A stretch of DNA of 64,000 bases from Streptomyces sp. V3I7 (lineage in GTDB: Bacteria > Actinomycetota > Actinomycetes > Streptomycetales > Streptomycetaceae), in NCBI RefSeq assembly GCF_030817495.1, contig NZ_JAUSZK010000001.1:1777001-1841000 (forward strand), in the 5' to 3' direction. Shown here one piece after another: positions 1 to 8,385 of this stretch (positions are counted from its first letter, which is position 1; every line of letters starts with the position of its first letter). Made by a program: the position numbers and the translations under genes. Under the pieces are notes generated by a model that saw nothing but the letters and a program-made list of their open reading frames with translations, was not told the origin of the DNA and did not search any database.

Positions 1-210
1 ATGCGCACGGCTGGGACTCTCCTGAGGAATGTGGTGGGGCGCGGCGCCCGCGCACGTCCGAGGGGCGGCGGGGAGGAGACGGGCGGGCGGTTGACAGTTA
101 ACGCTACCCGCTCCGCTCTCCGTACCGGCCCGAATGCGGACGTCGCGGCCGACAAACCTACCCGATAGTAGATCTTTCGCCACCACCCGCACCATGCCTA
201 CGGTGCGTTC
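1..210. other. left-edge intergenic / divergent promoter zone
   Basis: No complete gene is supported here. On the minus strand a GTG at 8-6 is preceded, 8 nt upstream, by AGGAGAG (complement of 17-23), so a minus-strand gene probably begins here and runs off the left edge; only two codons are visible. A plus-strand frame is open from base 1 to a TAG at 166-168, but it has no start context and lies in this promoter zone. TTGACA occurs at 91-96 without a convincing -10 box at the right distance. Confidence 0.4.
199..204 (+). promoter_or_regulatory. -10 box of a probable leaderless transcript
   Basis: TACGGT (TANNNT form) ends 6 nt before the ATG at 211. TTTCGC at 175-180 is a possible -35 with an 18-bp spacer. 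No Shine-Dalgarno is present, so transcription probably starts at or next to the ATG. Confidence 0.45.
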
Positions 211-414
211 ATGACGAACCTCAAGGCCCCCGCTCCGGCCGACCTCGACGGCGATCTGGCCTCTCTGCGCGGCGACTGCGCCCGGATGGCCCGGCACTGG
301 ACGACGCCCAAGCGCGCCGCGTCCCGGCCGGTACCACCCTCGCTCATCCACGGGGTGGACGTCCCGGCGAAGTCCGCCCGGCTGCTGGACGCGATGTCGG
401 AGTACGGCGACTAG
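211..414 (+). CDS. small hypothetical protein, 67 aa
   Basis: I do not recognise this protein. It has no signal peptide, membrane segment or cysteine motif. The C-terminal half contains a short motif-like stretch (SLIHGVDVPAKSARLLDAMS), and almost every codon ends in G or C, which supports a real gene. The ATG at 211 has no ribosome binding site, and the TACGGT box just upstream suggests leaderless expression. It lies 100 bp upstream of, and in the same direction as, a membrane-anchored protein. Function unknown. Confidence 0.6.
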   Translation: MTNLKAPAPADLDGDLASLRGDCARMARHWTTPKRAASRPVPPSLIHGVDVPAKSARLLDAMSEYGD

Positions 415-514
415 CCGACTCCCGTCTTCGAGGGAACCGCACGCTCCTCTCCCGCGTCCCATCGCCGTCCCCCATGAAGGGGACGCGGGCCACGACTCAC
501 CAAGGAGCGATGCG

Positions 515-2062
515 GTGAACAGCGAGCGACCGGACAACCCCGACCACGCCCCCGGCGAGGACGCGGCCGCGGGGAGCGACAGGCAGGCCCTTGCCGGGGA
601 CGGCAGGCCCGCGCGCCGCCGCTCACCCGTGGTCATCGCCTCGGTCGCGGCCGCCGTGCTGGTGGCCGGGGGCGGCGGCGCCTACCTCGCCACGACGGCC
701 GCGGGCGGGTCGGGCGGACGTACGGACTCCGAGGCACCCGGCACCGACGCGGCTCCCCCGCCCCTCGCCCTGGACGGCTTCACGGCGGGCGACACGGGCG
801 GCGGCACCGGCAGTGGGAGCGGCGGAAGTGGAGGGGGCAACAACGGGATCGCGCCCGGTGAGCCCGATCCGTACGGCCCGACGTACCGGGTGCGCGGTTC
901 GCTGCCCGAGGGACCGGGCTCGGCGCCCGTGTACCGACCGGCCGGTGAGGTCACCCGCGGTGAGGTCACCCGGTTGGCCGAGGCGCTCGGGGTGAAGGGG
1001 ACGCCGGTGGCCGAGGGGCGGCAGGGCTGGCGGGTGGGACCGGAGAAAGGCGGCGCGGGTCCGACGCTGCGGGTGACCCGGCAGGCGCCGGGGACCTGGA
1101 CCTTCCAGCGGTCCGGAGCCGGGAGCGACAACTGCGCGAAGGGCCCGGTGTGCGCCCAGCCGCCGAACGGCCGGGACGCCGGCCCGGTGAGCGCGAAGGA
1201 CGCGGAGAAGGCGGCGGCGCCGGTGCTGAAGGCGCTGGGCCAGGACGACGCCAAGGTCGACGCGAGCCAGGCCGCCGGTGGCCGGCGCATGGTGAACGCC
1301 GATCCGGTGGTGGGCGGACTGCCCACGTACGGCTGGCGGATCGGGCTGTCCGTGGACGAGCGGGGCGACGTGGTCGACGGCAGCGGGCTGCTGAAGGCGC
1401 CGGCGAAGGGGGTCACGTACCCCGTCGTGAGCGCGCGCCGGACGCTGGAGCTGATGAGCAAGGCGCCGCGGACCGAGCAGCGGATGGGCATCGGCGGCTG
1501 CGCCAGTCCTGTACCGCTGAAGGACCGGGCGGAGCAGCCGTGCGGGGCGTCGGGGAGCCCTTCGGGGCAGGAGGCGGCGACGGTGGAGAAGGCGGTGTTC
1601 GGACTGGCCGCGCAGTCCGTCGCGGGGCGGCAGACGCTGGTGCCGTCCTGGCTGTTCGAGGTGCGGGCGGCGGGGGCGCGGGACGCGTTCACGGTGACGT
1701 ATCCGGCGGTCGACCCGAGGTATCTGGCCTCACCGTCGGAGCCGTCCGGGAAGGCGACCGGGGTGCCGCGGACGCAGGACGTGAAGGTGGCGGGTTACTC
1801 GGCCGACGGCCGGGAGCTGACCGTGCGCTTCACGGGCGGGGTGTGCGCCGAGTACCGGGCGACAGCGGCGGAGAGCGGGGAGCAGGTGACGGTCAGGGTG
1901 ACCGAGACGGTGCGGTCGGACAAGCCCTGCATCCTCATCGCCAAGGAATACGGGCGGACCATGCGCCTGGACGAGCCGCTCGGCGACCGGAAGGTGGTCG
2001 GGACGTTGGGCACGCGGGTCCCGCTGGCCAAGCCGGGCGCGCGTCTGCCGCAGGCTCGTTGA
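515..2062 (+). CDS. membrane-anchored hypothetical protein, 515 aa
   Basis: Function not recognised. The N-terminus is hydrophilic for about 37 residues, followed by one hydrophobic segment (about 38-65, rich in Val/Ala/Gly), then a Gly/Ser-rich linker (about 92-112). The remaining 400 residues should lie outside the cell, as in a type II membrane protein. Several cysteines in the outer part (around 210, 330, 345, 445 and 470) could form disulfides. The GTG at 515 is chosen because AAGGAG at 502-507 sits 7 nt upstream. The gene ends just before a strong hairpin shared with the convergent Fe-S protein gene. No enzyme motif is visible. Confidence 0.8.
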   Translation: MNSERPDNPDHAPGEDAAAGSDRQALAGDGRPARRRSPVVIASVAAAVLVAGGGGAYLATTAAGGSGGRTDSEAPGTDAAPPPLALDGFTAGDTGGGTGSGSGGSGGGNNGIAPGEPDPYGPTYRVRGSLPEGPGSAPVYRPAGEVTRGEVTRLAEALGVKGTPVAEGRQGWRVGPEKGGAGPTLRVTRQAPGTWTFQRSGAGSDNCAKGPVCAQPPNGRDAGPVSAKDAEKAAAPVLKALGQDDAKVDASQAAGGRRMVNADPVVGGLPTYGWRIGLSVDERGDVVDGSGLLKAPAKGVTYPVVSARRTLELMSKAPRTEQRMGIGGCASPVPLKDRAEQPCGASGSPSGQEAATVEKAVFGLAAQSVAGRQTLVPSWLFEVRAAGARDAFTVTYPAVDPRYLASPSEPSGKATGVPRTQDVKVAGYSADGRELTVRFTGGVCAEYRATAAESGEQVTVRVTETVRSDKPCILIAKEYGRTMRLDEPLGDRKVVGTLGTRVPLAKPGARLPQAR

Positions 2063-2084
2063 GGGCCGGCGGCGGCAGGTCTGG

Positions 2085-2139
2085 GTGAACGCGAAGGCGG
2101 CGGCCCCCGTCGAGTGGGGGCCGCCGCCTTCGCGTTCAC
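2085..2139. terminator. bidirectional terminator hairpin
   Basis: A perfect 24-bp inverted repeat (2085-2108 and 2116-2139) with a 7-nt loop lies between two convergent genes. It has no U-tract, which is usual for Streptomyces. Confidence 0.85.
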
Positions 2140-2172
2140 ATGAGGTCGTACGGCCGGGGCCGTACGGGGGGC

Positions 2173-2529
2173 TCAGCTGAAGGAGTCGCCGCAGGCGCAG
2201 GAGCCCGTCGCGTTCGGGTTGTCGATCGTGAAGCCCTGCTTCTCGATCGTGTCCACGAAGTCGATCGTGGCGCCGCCCAGGTAGGGGGCGCTCATGCGGT
2301 CGGTGACGACCTTGACGCCGCCGAAGTCCTTCTCCACGTCGCCGTCGAGCGAACGCTCGTCGAAGAAGAGCTGGTAACGCAGGCCGGAGCAGCCGCCGGG
2401 CTGGACGGCGACGCGCAGGGCGAGGTCGTCACGGCCTTCCTGGTCGAGCAGGGCCTTGACCTTTTCCGCGGCGGCGTCGGTCAGAACGATGCCGTCGGTG
2501 ACGGTGCCGGTCTCGTCCGATACGGACAT
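2173..2529 (-). CDS. erpA: Fe-S cluster insertion/assembly protein, ErpA/IscA/HesB type
   Basis: The protein is 118 aa, typical for A-type Fe-S carriers. It has the family hallmarks: the motif LRVAVQPGGCSG near residue 46 and the C-terminal pair in GSCACGDSFS (two Cys one residue apart); these three Cys bind the cluster. A-type carriers receive 2Fe-2S or 4Fe-4S clusters from SUF machinery and pass them to apo-enzymes. The neighbour is nadA, transcribed divergently, whose product needs a 4Fe-4S cluster, and lipA, also a 4Fe-4S enzyme, is in the same window; a supply role for both is inference. The ATG at 2529 gives the usual family start. Confidence 0.92.
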   Translation of the reverse strand: MSVSDETGTVTDGIVLTDAAAEKVKALLDQEGRDDLALRVAVQPGGCSGLRYQLFFDERSLDGDVEKDFGGVKVVTDRMSAPYLGGATIDFVDTIEKQGFTIDNPNATGSCACGDSFS

Positions 2530-2830
2530 CTACATCTCTCCCGGGTTGTACGGAGACTGCTTGCGGACCAGTGCAACCAGCGAGGCCGCGGATTCATTCC
2601 GGGCCCGCGGATTCGGTTCCGGTTCGAGCACATGTGTTTCTTTTCCGTCCTCATGCTCGCACATGCGCCGCGGGGCGGACAGCGAGCTGTGGACGACCGC
2701 GGGCGCGTCACGGCACCGCGAGAGGCCTTCGGGATTCATGTCACACCGACGCGATGGCCATCGTCAAAGTGACATAAAGCAGTTATCATAGATAGCGTCA
2801 GTTAGACGAAAAGTAGAAAGGGTGCGTGCC
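2530..2830. other. divergent intergenic region erpA / nadA
   Basis: About 300 bp with no gene. It contains an unusually AT-rich patch (about 2760-2820) just before nadA, which carries a plausible promoter and two short dyads: TATC-ATA-GATA (2784-2794) and CGTC-AGTTA-GACG (2796-2808). These could bind a regulator of NAD synthesis, but I cannot match them to a known operator. The small open frames across this stretch look like chance. Confidence 0.5.
2761..2789 (+). promoter_or_regulatory. candidate nadA promoter
   Basis: TATCAT at 2784-2789 is a good -10 box. TCGTCA at 2761-2766 is a 4/6 match to the -35 consensus with a 17-bp spacer. The predicted start near 2796 falls within the CGTC-AGTTA-GACG dyad. 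Confidence 0.45.
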
Positions 2831-4015
2831 GTGACCACCGCCCAGACCCCGGAGCTCGACGTACAGCCGACTCCCCTCGCCCTGCTGCTGCTCGGCCGCG
2901 AGGCCGATCCGAAGAGCGAGCGCGGCGTCGAGTGCCCCGGTGACCTCCCCTCGCCGTCCGACCCCGACCTGGTGGCGCGCGCCCGCGCGGCCAAGGAGAA
3001 GCTCGGCGACAAGGTCTTCGTGCTCGGCCACCACTACCAGCGCGACGAGGTCATCCAGTTCGCCGACGTCACGGGCGACTCCTTCAAGCTGGCGCGGGAC
3101 GCGGCGGCGCGCCCCGAGGCCGAGTACATCGTGTTCTGCGGTGTGCACTTCATGGCGGAGTCCGCGGACATCCTGACGGGCGACGACCAGAAGGTCGTCC
3201 TCCCGGACCTGGCCGCGGGCTGCTCCATGGCCGACATGGCGACGGCCGAGCAGGTCGCCGAGTGCTGGGACGTCCTGACGGAGGCGGGGATCGCCGAACA
3301 GGTGGTCCCCGTCTCGTACATGAACTCCTCCGCCGACATCAAGGCCTTCACCGGCAAGCACGGCGGCACCATCTGCACCTCCTCCAACGCCAAGCGCGCC
3401 CTCGACTGGGCCTTCGAGCAGGGCGAGAAGGTGCTGTTCCTGCCCGACCAGCACCTGGGCCGCAACACCGCCGTCCGCGACATGGGCATGTCCCTGGACG
3501 ACTGCGTCGTCTACAACCCGCACAAGCCGGGCGGCGGTCTGACGGCGGACGAGCTGCGCGCCGCGAAGATGATCCTGTGGCGCGGCCACTGCTCGGTGCA
3601 CGGCCGCTTCAGCCTGGACTCGGTGAACGACGTGCGCGCCCGCATCCCCGGGGTGAACGTCCTCGTCCACCCCGAGTGCAAGCACGAGGTCGTGGCCGCG
3701 GCGGACCACGTCGGCTCGACCGAGTACATCATCAAGGCCCTGGAGGCGGCCCCGGCCGGCTCCAAGTGGGCCATCGGCACGGAGCTGAACCTGGTCCGCC
3801 GCCTGGCGAACCGTTTCGCGCCCGAGGGCAAGGAGATCGTCTTCCTCGACAAGACGGTCTGCTTCTGCTCGACCATGAACCGCATCGACCTCCCTCACCT
3901 GGTCTGGGCCCTGGAATCCCTGGCCGAGGGCACCCTCGTCAACCGGATCACGGTCGACAAGGAAACGGAGGCGTTCGCGAAGCTGGCCCTGGAGCGGATG
4001 CTGGCGCTGCCGTAG
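2831..4015 (+). CDS. nadA: quinolinate synthase A
   Basis: NadA condenses iminoaspartate with dihydroxyacetone phosphate to quinolinate in de novo NAD synthesis. The protein is 394 aa, longer than the roughly 350-aa E. coli enzyme because of an N-terminal extension. Conserved motifs include LGHHYQRDEV, and the three cluster cysteines lie in AAGCSMADMA, VHPECKHEV and CFCSTMN; they bind a 4Fe-4S cluster. The GTG at 2831 is preferred over the in-frame GTG at 2822 because AGAAAGGG (2815-2822) sits 8 nt upstream of 2831 and overlaps 2822. No nadB or nadC is visible beside it. A strong terminator follows in the convergent gap. Confidence 0.95.
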   Translation: MTTAQTPELDVQPTPLALLLLGREADPKSERGVECPGDLPSPSDPDLVARARAAKEKLGDKVFVLGHHYQRDEVIQFADVTGDSFKLARDAAARPEAEYIVFCGVHFMAESADILTGDDQKVVLPDLAAGCSMADMATAEQVAECWDVLTEAGIAEQVVPVSYMNSSADIKAFTGKHGGTICTSSNAKRALDWAFEQGEKVLFLPDQHLGRNTAVRDMGMSLDDCVVYNPHKPGGGLTADELRAAKMILWRGHCSVHGRFSLDSVNDVRARIPGVNVLVHPECKHEVVAAADHVGSTEYIIKALEAAPAGSKWAIGTELNLVRRLANRFAPEGKEIVFLDKTVCFCSTMNRIDLPHLVWALESLAEGTLVNRITVDKETEAFAKLALERMLALP

Positions 4016-4217
4016 GTCTCCCACCGACCCGCCCCCGCTGTCGATCACGCCGCCCTCACCGACGCGCCTACGGCGCCCGGCGGGGGCCCGGTCGGGCTCG
4101 GGGGCGGGCCGACGGAGGGTCCGGGAACGGCCGGCGGCGTGCCCGGCGTGGCTGGCGCGGGCTCCGGGCACGGGGCCGGCGGAGGCTGGCGGGGGTATGG
4201 GGGCGCAGCCCCCAAAA

Positions 4218-4280
4218 GGGGCGCGGGGAACTGCGCGACACGCCATCACGCACCCGCAGCCGTCGACGGGCAAGTGACGG
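4218..4280 (+). repeat. dispersed intergenic repeat, copy 1
   Basis: The core GCGCGGGGAACTGCGCGAC with two extra G on its left (4218-4239) is identical over 22 bp to 33933-33954, and both cores are followed by a related CACCCGCAGCCG/CGCACCCGCCCG tail. I recognise this core as a very common Streptomyces intergenic element. Both copies lie downstream of genes, next to a terminator. Confidence 0.65.
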
Positions 4281-4296
4281 CAGACGAGGTGAACGC

Positions 4297-4338
4297 ACCG
4301 AGGCCCGGCACGCACCACCGTGCGTGCCGGGCCTCGGT
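4297..4338. terminator. bidirectional terminator hairpin
   Basis: A perfect 18-bp stem (4297-4314 with 4321-4338) and a 6-nt loop between convergent nadA and the RND gene. Confidence 0.85.
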
Positions 4339-4357
4339 CATGAGCAGGCGGGCGGCG

Positions 4358-7300
4358 CTACACCCCCGCCGGCTCCGGCTCGTCGGAAGCCGGCGTCGCC
4401 TGCGAGGTGCTCCCCGCCTTCCTCGCCCGCTTGATCTCCCGCTTCTTCGCCCGGCGCTCCTTGCGGAGCTCCAGCATCGCGTAGAGCGTCGGGACCAGGA
4501 GGAGGGTCAGCAGGGTCGACGTGATGAGACCGCCGATCACGACCACCGCGAGCGGCTGGGCGATGAAGCCGCCCTCGCCGGTGACGCCGAGCGCCATCGG
4601 CAGGAGGGCGAAGATCGTCGCCAGGGCCGTCATGAGGATCGGGCGCAGACGGTGGCGGCCGCCCTCGATCACGGCCTCCACGACGCCGTACCCCTGGCCG
4701 CGGTACTGGTTGATCAGGTCGATCAGCACGATCGCGTTGGTCACCACGATGCCGATCAGCATCAGCATGCCGATCATCGCGGGCACGCCCATCGGGGTGC
4801 CGGTGGCGATCAGCAGACCGATCGCACCCGTCGCCGCGAAGGGGATGGAGACCAGCAGGATCAGCGGCTGGGCCAGTGAGCGGAACGTCGCCACCAGCAG
4901 CATGAAGACGATCGCGATCGCCGCCAGCATGGCCAGGCCGAGGTTCTTGAACGCGTCGTCCTGGTCGGACGACACGCCGCCGATCTCGGCCGTCGCGCCC
5001 GCCGGGAGCTTCAGCGCCTTGATCTTGGTCTGGAGCGCCGCACTCACCGCGCCCGTGTTCTCGCCGTCCGGCTTCGCGGTGATGGTCGCCGCGCGCCGGC
5101 CGTCGATCCGGGTCATGGAGACCGGGCCGTCCACCAGCTTGACCGTCGCGATGTCACCCAGCTTCACCGCGCCGAGACGCATCGCGCGCAGCTGGGCCAG
5201 CGTCTTCGCCGGCGTCGCCGACTTCACGACGATGTCGCGCTCGGTGTCGTCCAGGATCGCCTTGCCGGCCGGGGTGCCCCGCACTCCCTGCGCCACGGCG
5301 GCGCCCAGCGTCTGGTCGGTGAAGCCCGGCGCGGCGGCCTTCGCGTTCGCCTTGACCGAGATCCGCGGCACGCTCCGCGCGAGGTCGCTGGAGACGTCGG
5401 TGACGCCGTCCAGGCCCGCGACGACCGACCGCACCTGCTCCGAGGCCGTGCTCAGCACCTTCGGGTCGGCCGCCTTCACGACGACGCTCAGGTTCTGGTT
5501 GCCGAATGCGGCACCGGCCGCGACCGTGGTCGTACCGGCGCCCTTGAGTTCCTTCAGACCGTCCTCGATACGGCGCTGCACGTCGGCGGAGGACGCGGAG
5601 TCCTCCAGCATCACCTGGTACGACGCCTGGTTGGTGTCCGTACCGCCGCCGAAGGCCGCCATGAAGCCGGACGAGCCGACCGTGACCTGGTAGTCCTTGA
5701 CGCCCTTGGTCGCGGCGAGGAGCTTCTCCACGCGGCGCGCCTGCGCGTCCGTGGCCGCCAGGCTGGTGCCGGGTTTCAACTGCTGCTTGACGGTGAGGAC
5801 TTCCTGCTCGCCCTGGTCGAAGAAGTTCGTCTTCAGCAGCCCGCCCATGCCGAAGGTGCCGAACAGCACCACCACGGCGATCAGCACGCTGGTCAGCCGG
5901 CGGCGCGTCGCGAAGCACAGCACCGGGACGTACGCGCGCTGCAGAAGGCTGCGGGCCTCCTTCTCCTCCGCCTTGCGGCGGGCCTCCGCCGCGTCCTCGG
6001 GGGTGCCCTTCGGGGCGCGCAGGAACCAGTACGACAGGACCGGGACGACCGTCAGCGAGACGAGCAGGGACGCGAGCAGCGCGGCCGTCACCGTGAGGGA
6101 GAACGAGCCGAACATCGCGCCCACCATGCCGCCGACCAGGCCGATCGGCAGGAACACGGCGACGGTGGTGAGGGTCGAGGAGGTCACCGCGCCGGCCACC
6201 TCGCGGACCGCGCTGACGATGGCCTCGTGGCGCTCCTCGCCGTAGCCGAGGTGGCGCTTGATGTTCTCCAGGACCACGATCGAGTCGTCGACGACGCGGC
6301 CGATGGCGATGGTCAGCGCGCCCAGCGTCAGCATGTTCAGCGACAGGTCCCGCGTCCACAGGACGATCAGCGCGAGCACGACCGACAGCGGGATGGAGAC
6401 CGCGGTCACCAGGGTCGAGCGGAGCGAGGCGAGGAAGACCAGGATGACGAGGACCGCGAAGAGCAGGCCGAGGGCGCCCTCGGTGGTCAGGCCCTTGATG
6501 GACTTCGAGACCGCCGGGCCCTGGTCGCTGACGACCGTGATCGTGACGCCGGAGCCGAGGTCCTGACGCAGCTTCGGCAGCTTGTCCTTGACCGCGTCGG
6601 AGATGGCGACCGCGCTGCCGTCGTGGTCCATGGTCACGTTGACGGCGAGGCTCGGCCGGCCGTCGGTGCGGGTGAGCGAGTCGGCCGGGGCCGGCTGCTC
6701 CTTGACCGTGGCCACGTCACCGAGACGAACCGGCTTGCGGACGCCCTCACCGGTGATCATCAGATCCCGGATCTGCTTCAGCGAGCTGAATCCGCCGCCG
6801 ACCTGGACGGTGCGGTTGGCGCCGTCCTCGTCGAAGGAGCCCGCGGGGACGGTCGCGCCGCCCGCCTGGAGGGACTGGCCGATGGCCGCCGGGCTGACGC
6901 CCGCGCGGGCCAGCTTGGCGGTGTCGGGGGTGACGGCGACCTGGAGGTTCCGCACGCCCATGACCTGGACGCGGCCGACGCCGTCGACGTCCTTCAGTGC
7001 CGGGACCACCGTCGTGTCGAGCTGGTCGGCGAGGGCCTGCTGGTCCTTGCCGGAGGTGACGGCGAGGACGACGGTGGGCATGTCGTCGGTGGAGCCGGAG
7101 ATCACCTGCGGGTCGACGGTGTCCGGGAGCTGGGCGCGGGCCCGGTTGACGGCCTGCTGAACGTCGGTGACGAGGCGCTTGGTGTCGTTGCCGTAGTCGA
7201 AGGACGCCATGATCACGGCGTTGCCCTCGCTGGCCGTGGAGGTGACACCGGTGATGCCGTCGACGCCCTCGAGGCTGGTCTCGATGGGCTCGACGACCTG

Positions 7301-7486
7301 CTTCTCGACGACGTCGGGGGACGCGCCCTGGTACGGCGCGATGACCGACACCATCGGCAGTTCGATGGTGGGCAGCAGCTGCTGCTTGATCTGGGGTATC
7401 GCGATCGCCCCGAAGACGATCGCGACGAGCGACACGAGCCCGATCAGGGCCCGTTGCGCGAGGCTGAATCTCGACAGCCAGGACAT
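4358..7486 (-). CDS. RND-family (AcrB-like, HAE) efflux transporter
   Basis: 1042 aa, the usual length of hydrophobe/amphiphile RND pumps, which use proton motive force to move lipophilic compounds across the membrane. TM1 is at about 12-30; a TM block at about 335-490 contains the conserved GRVVDDSIVVLENI motif (about 394-407) whose paired Asp relay protons; a second block lies at about 860-1000. Two large extracytoplasmic loops lie between them. The C-terminus is a basic, Lys/Arg-rich tail. No membrane-fusion or outer-membrane partner is encoded nearby, as expected for a Gram-positive. It lies 177 bp downstream of the response regulator on the same strand, so control by that pair is plausible. 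Substrate unknown. Confidence 0.92.
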   Translation of the reverse strand: MSWLSRFSLAQRALIGLVSLVAIVFGAIAIPQIKQQLLPTIELPMVSVIAPYQGASPDVVEKQVVEPIETSLEGVDGITGVTSTASEGNAVIMASFDYGNDTKRLVTDVQQAVNRARAQLPDTVDPQVISGSTDDMPTVVLAVTSGKDQQALADQLDTTVVPALKDVDGVGRVQVMGVRNLQVAVTPDTAKLARAGVSPAAIGQSLQAGGATVPAGSFDEDGANRTVQVGGGFSSLKQIRDLMITGEGVRKPVRLGDVATVKEQPAPADSLTRTDGRPSLAVNVTMDHDGSAVAISDAVKDKLPKLRQDLGSGVTITVVSDQGPAVSKSIKGLTTEGALGLLFAVLVILVFLASLRSTLVTAVSIPLSVVLALIVLWTRDLSLNMLTLGALTIAIGRVVDDSIVVLENIKRHLGYGEERHEAIVSAVREVAGAVTSSTLTTVAVFLPIGLVGGMVGAMFGSFSLTVTAALLASLLVSLTVVPVLSYWFLRAPKGTPEDAAEARRKAEEKEARSLLQRAYVPVLCFATRRRLTSVLIAVVVLFGTFGMGGLLKTNFFDQGEQEVLTVKQQLKPGTSLAATDAQARRVEKLLAATKGVKDYQVTVGSSGFMAAFGGGTDTNQASYQVMLEDSASSADVQRRIEDGLKELKGAGTTTVAAGAAFGNQNLSVVVKAADPKVLSTASEQVRSVVAGLDGVTDVSSDLARSVPRISVKANAKAAAPGFTDQTLGAAVAQGVRGTPAGKAILDDTERDIVVKSATPAKTLAQLRAMRLGAVKLGDIATVKLVDGPVSMTRIDGRRAATITAKPDGENTGAVSAALQTKIKALKLPAGATAEIGGVSSDQDDAFKNLGLAMLAAIAIVFMLLVATFRSLAQPLILLVSIPFAATGAIGLLIATGTPMGVPAMIGMLMLIGIVVTNAIVLIDLINQYRGQGYGVVEAVIEGGRHRLRPILMTALATIFALLPMALGVTGEGGFIAQPLAVVVIGGLITSTLLTLLLVPTLYAMLELRKERRAKKREIKRARKAGSTSQATPASDEPEPAGV

Positions 7487-7663
7487 GTGTCAGGGTCTCT
7501 CTTCGGTGAGCGGCGTGAGCGGCGTGAGCCGCGGAGAAAGCGGAAGGGGGCACGTCTGCGCGCCCACCCCACCACCCTGGTCCATGCGCGGACGCCGATC
7601 CGTAGGCCCCAGGTCCATTTCCTCACCCCCCGCCTACTCCGACCGCAGTACGCCCGGTGGCGG

Positions 7664-8347
7664 TCAGTCCGTCCTCGGGCGGACCAGCCCCGATTCGTAC
7701 GCGATCACCACGAGCTGGGCGCGGTCGCGGGCGCCGAGCTTGGCCATGGCCCGGTTGACGTGTGTCTTCACGGTCAGCGGGCTCACCTCCAGGCGCTCGG
7801 CTATCTCGTCGTTGGAGTGGCCGCCGCCGACCTGCACGAGCACCTCGCTCTCGCGTCCGGTGAGCGCGGCGAGGCGTTCGGAGCGAGCCGGGTCTCCGGC
7901 GTCGTCTGTCGCGTCGCCCTGGGCGAGGAAGCGGGCGATGAGCCCCTTGGTGGCCGCCGGCGAGAGCAGGGCGTCCCCGGCGGCGGCGACCCGGATGGCG
8001 TTGAGGAGTTCGTCGGGCTCGGAACCCTTGCCGAGGAAGCCGGAGGCGCCGGCCCGCAGCGCCCGCACCACGTAGTCGTCGACCTCGAACGTCGTCAGGA
8101 TGACCACGCGGACGTCCGCGAGGGACGGATCGGCGCTGATCTGACGGGTGGCGGCGAGGCCGTCGGTGCCCGGCATCCGGATGTCCATGAGGACGACGTC
8201 GGCCTGGCGTTCCCGGGTCAGCCGCACCGCCTCGGCGCCGTCGGAGGCCTCGCCGACGACCTCCATGTCGGGCTCGGAGTCGACCAGCACCCGGAACGCG
8301 CTGCGCAGCAGGGCCTGGTCGTCGGCGAGCAGGACACGGATCGTCAT
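7664..8347 (-). CDS. NarL/LuxR-family response regulator
   Basis: 227 aa. The receiver domain (about 1-120) has the acidic pair in LLADDQ and a phospho-acceptor Asp near 55 in VVLMDIRMPG; a LuxR-type HTH (about 163-222, LTGRESEVL ... VSPLTVKTHV) binds DNA. The ATG at 8347 gives the canonical MTIRVLLADDQ start and has GGGGGAG upstream. An alternative ATG at 8389 overlaps the kinase stop (ATGA) and also has GGGGGAG upstream, adding 14 residues. Translation is probably coupled to the kinase gene. The genes upstream (pspAA, pspA) and downstream (RND pump) suggest an envelope-stress circuit; this is inference. Confidence 0.92.
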   Translation of the reverse strand: MTIRVLLADDQALLRSAFRVLVDSEPDMEVVGEASDGAEAVRLTRERQADVVLMDIRMPGTDGLAATRQISADPSLADVRVVILTTFEVDDYVVRALRAGASGFLGKGSEPDELLNAIRVAAAGDALLSPAATKGLIARFLAQGDATDDAGDPARSERLAALTGRESEVLVQVGGGHSNDEIAERLEVSPLTVKTHVNRAMAKLGARDRAQLVVIAYESGLVRPRTD

Positions 8348-8385
8348 GCGAACTCCCCCGTCGTCGTGCGGGTGCCCCGCACGTG

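Larger units (their letters stand above)
4016..4357. other. convergent intergenic region nadA / RND transporter
   Basis: 342 bp without a gene. It holds a copy of a dispersed Streptomyces intergenic repeat (4218-4280) and an 18-bp-stem terminator (4297-4338). The rest is GC-rich filler with no coding bias. Confidence 0.7.

Noticed and set aside
1-165. Open frame from base 1
   Set aside because: No start context; it lies in a promoter zone and ends at 166-168.
2140-2772. Plus-strand frame over the erpA gene
   Set aside because: Antisense shadow of the Fe-S carrier gene, no codon bias.
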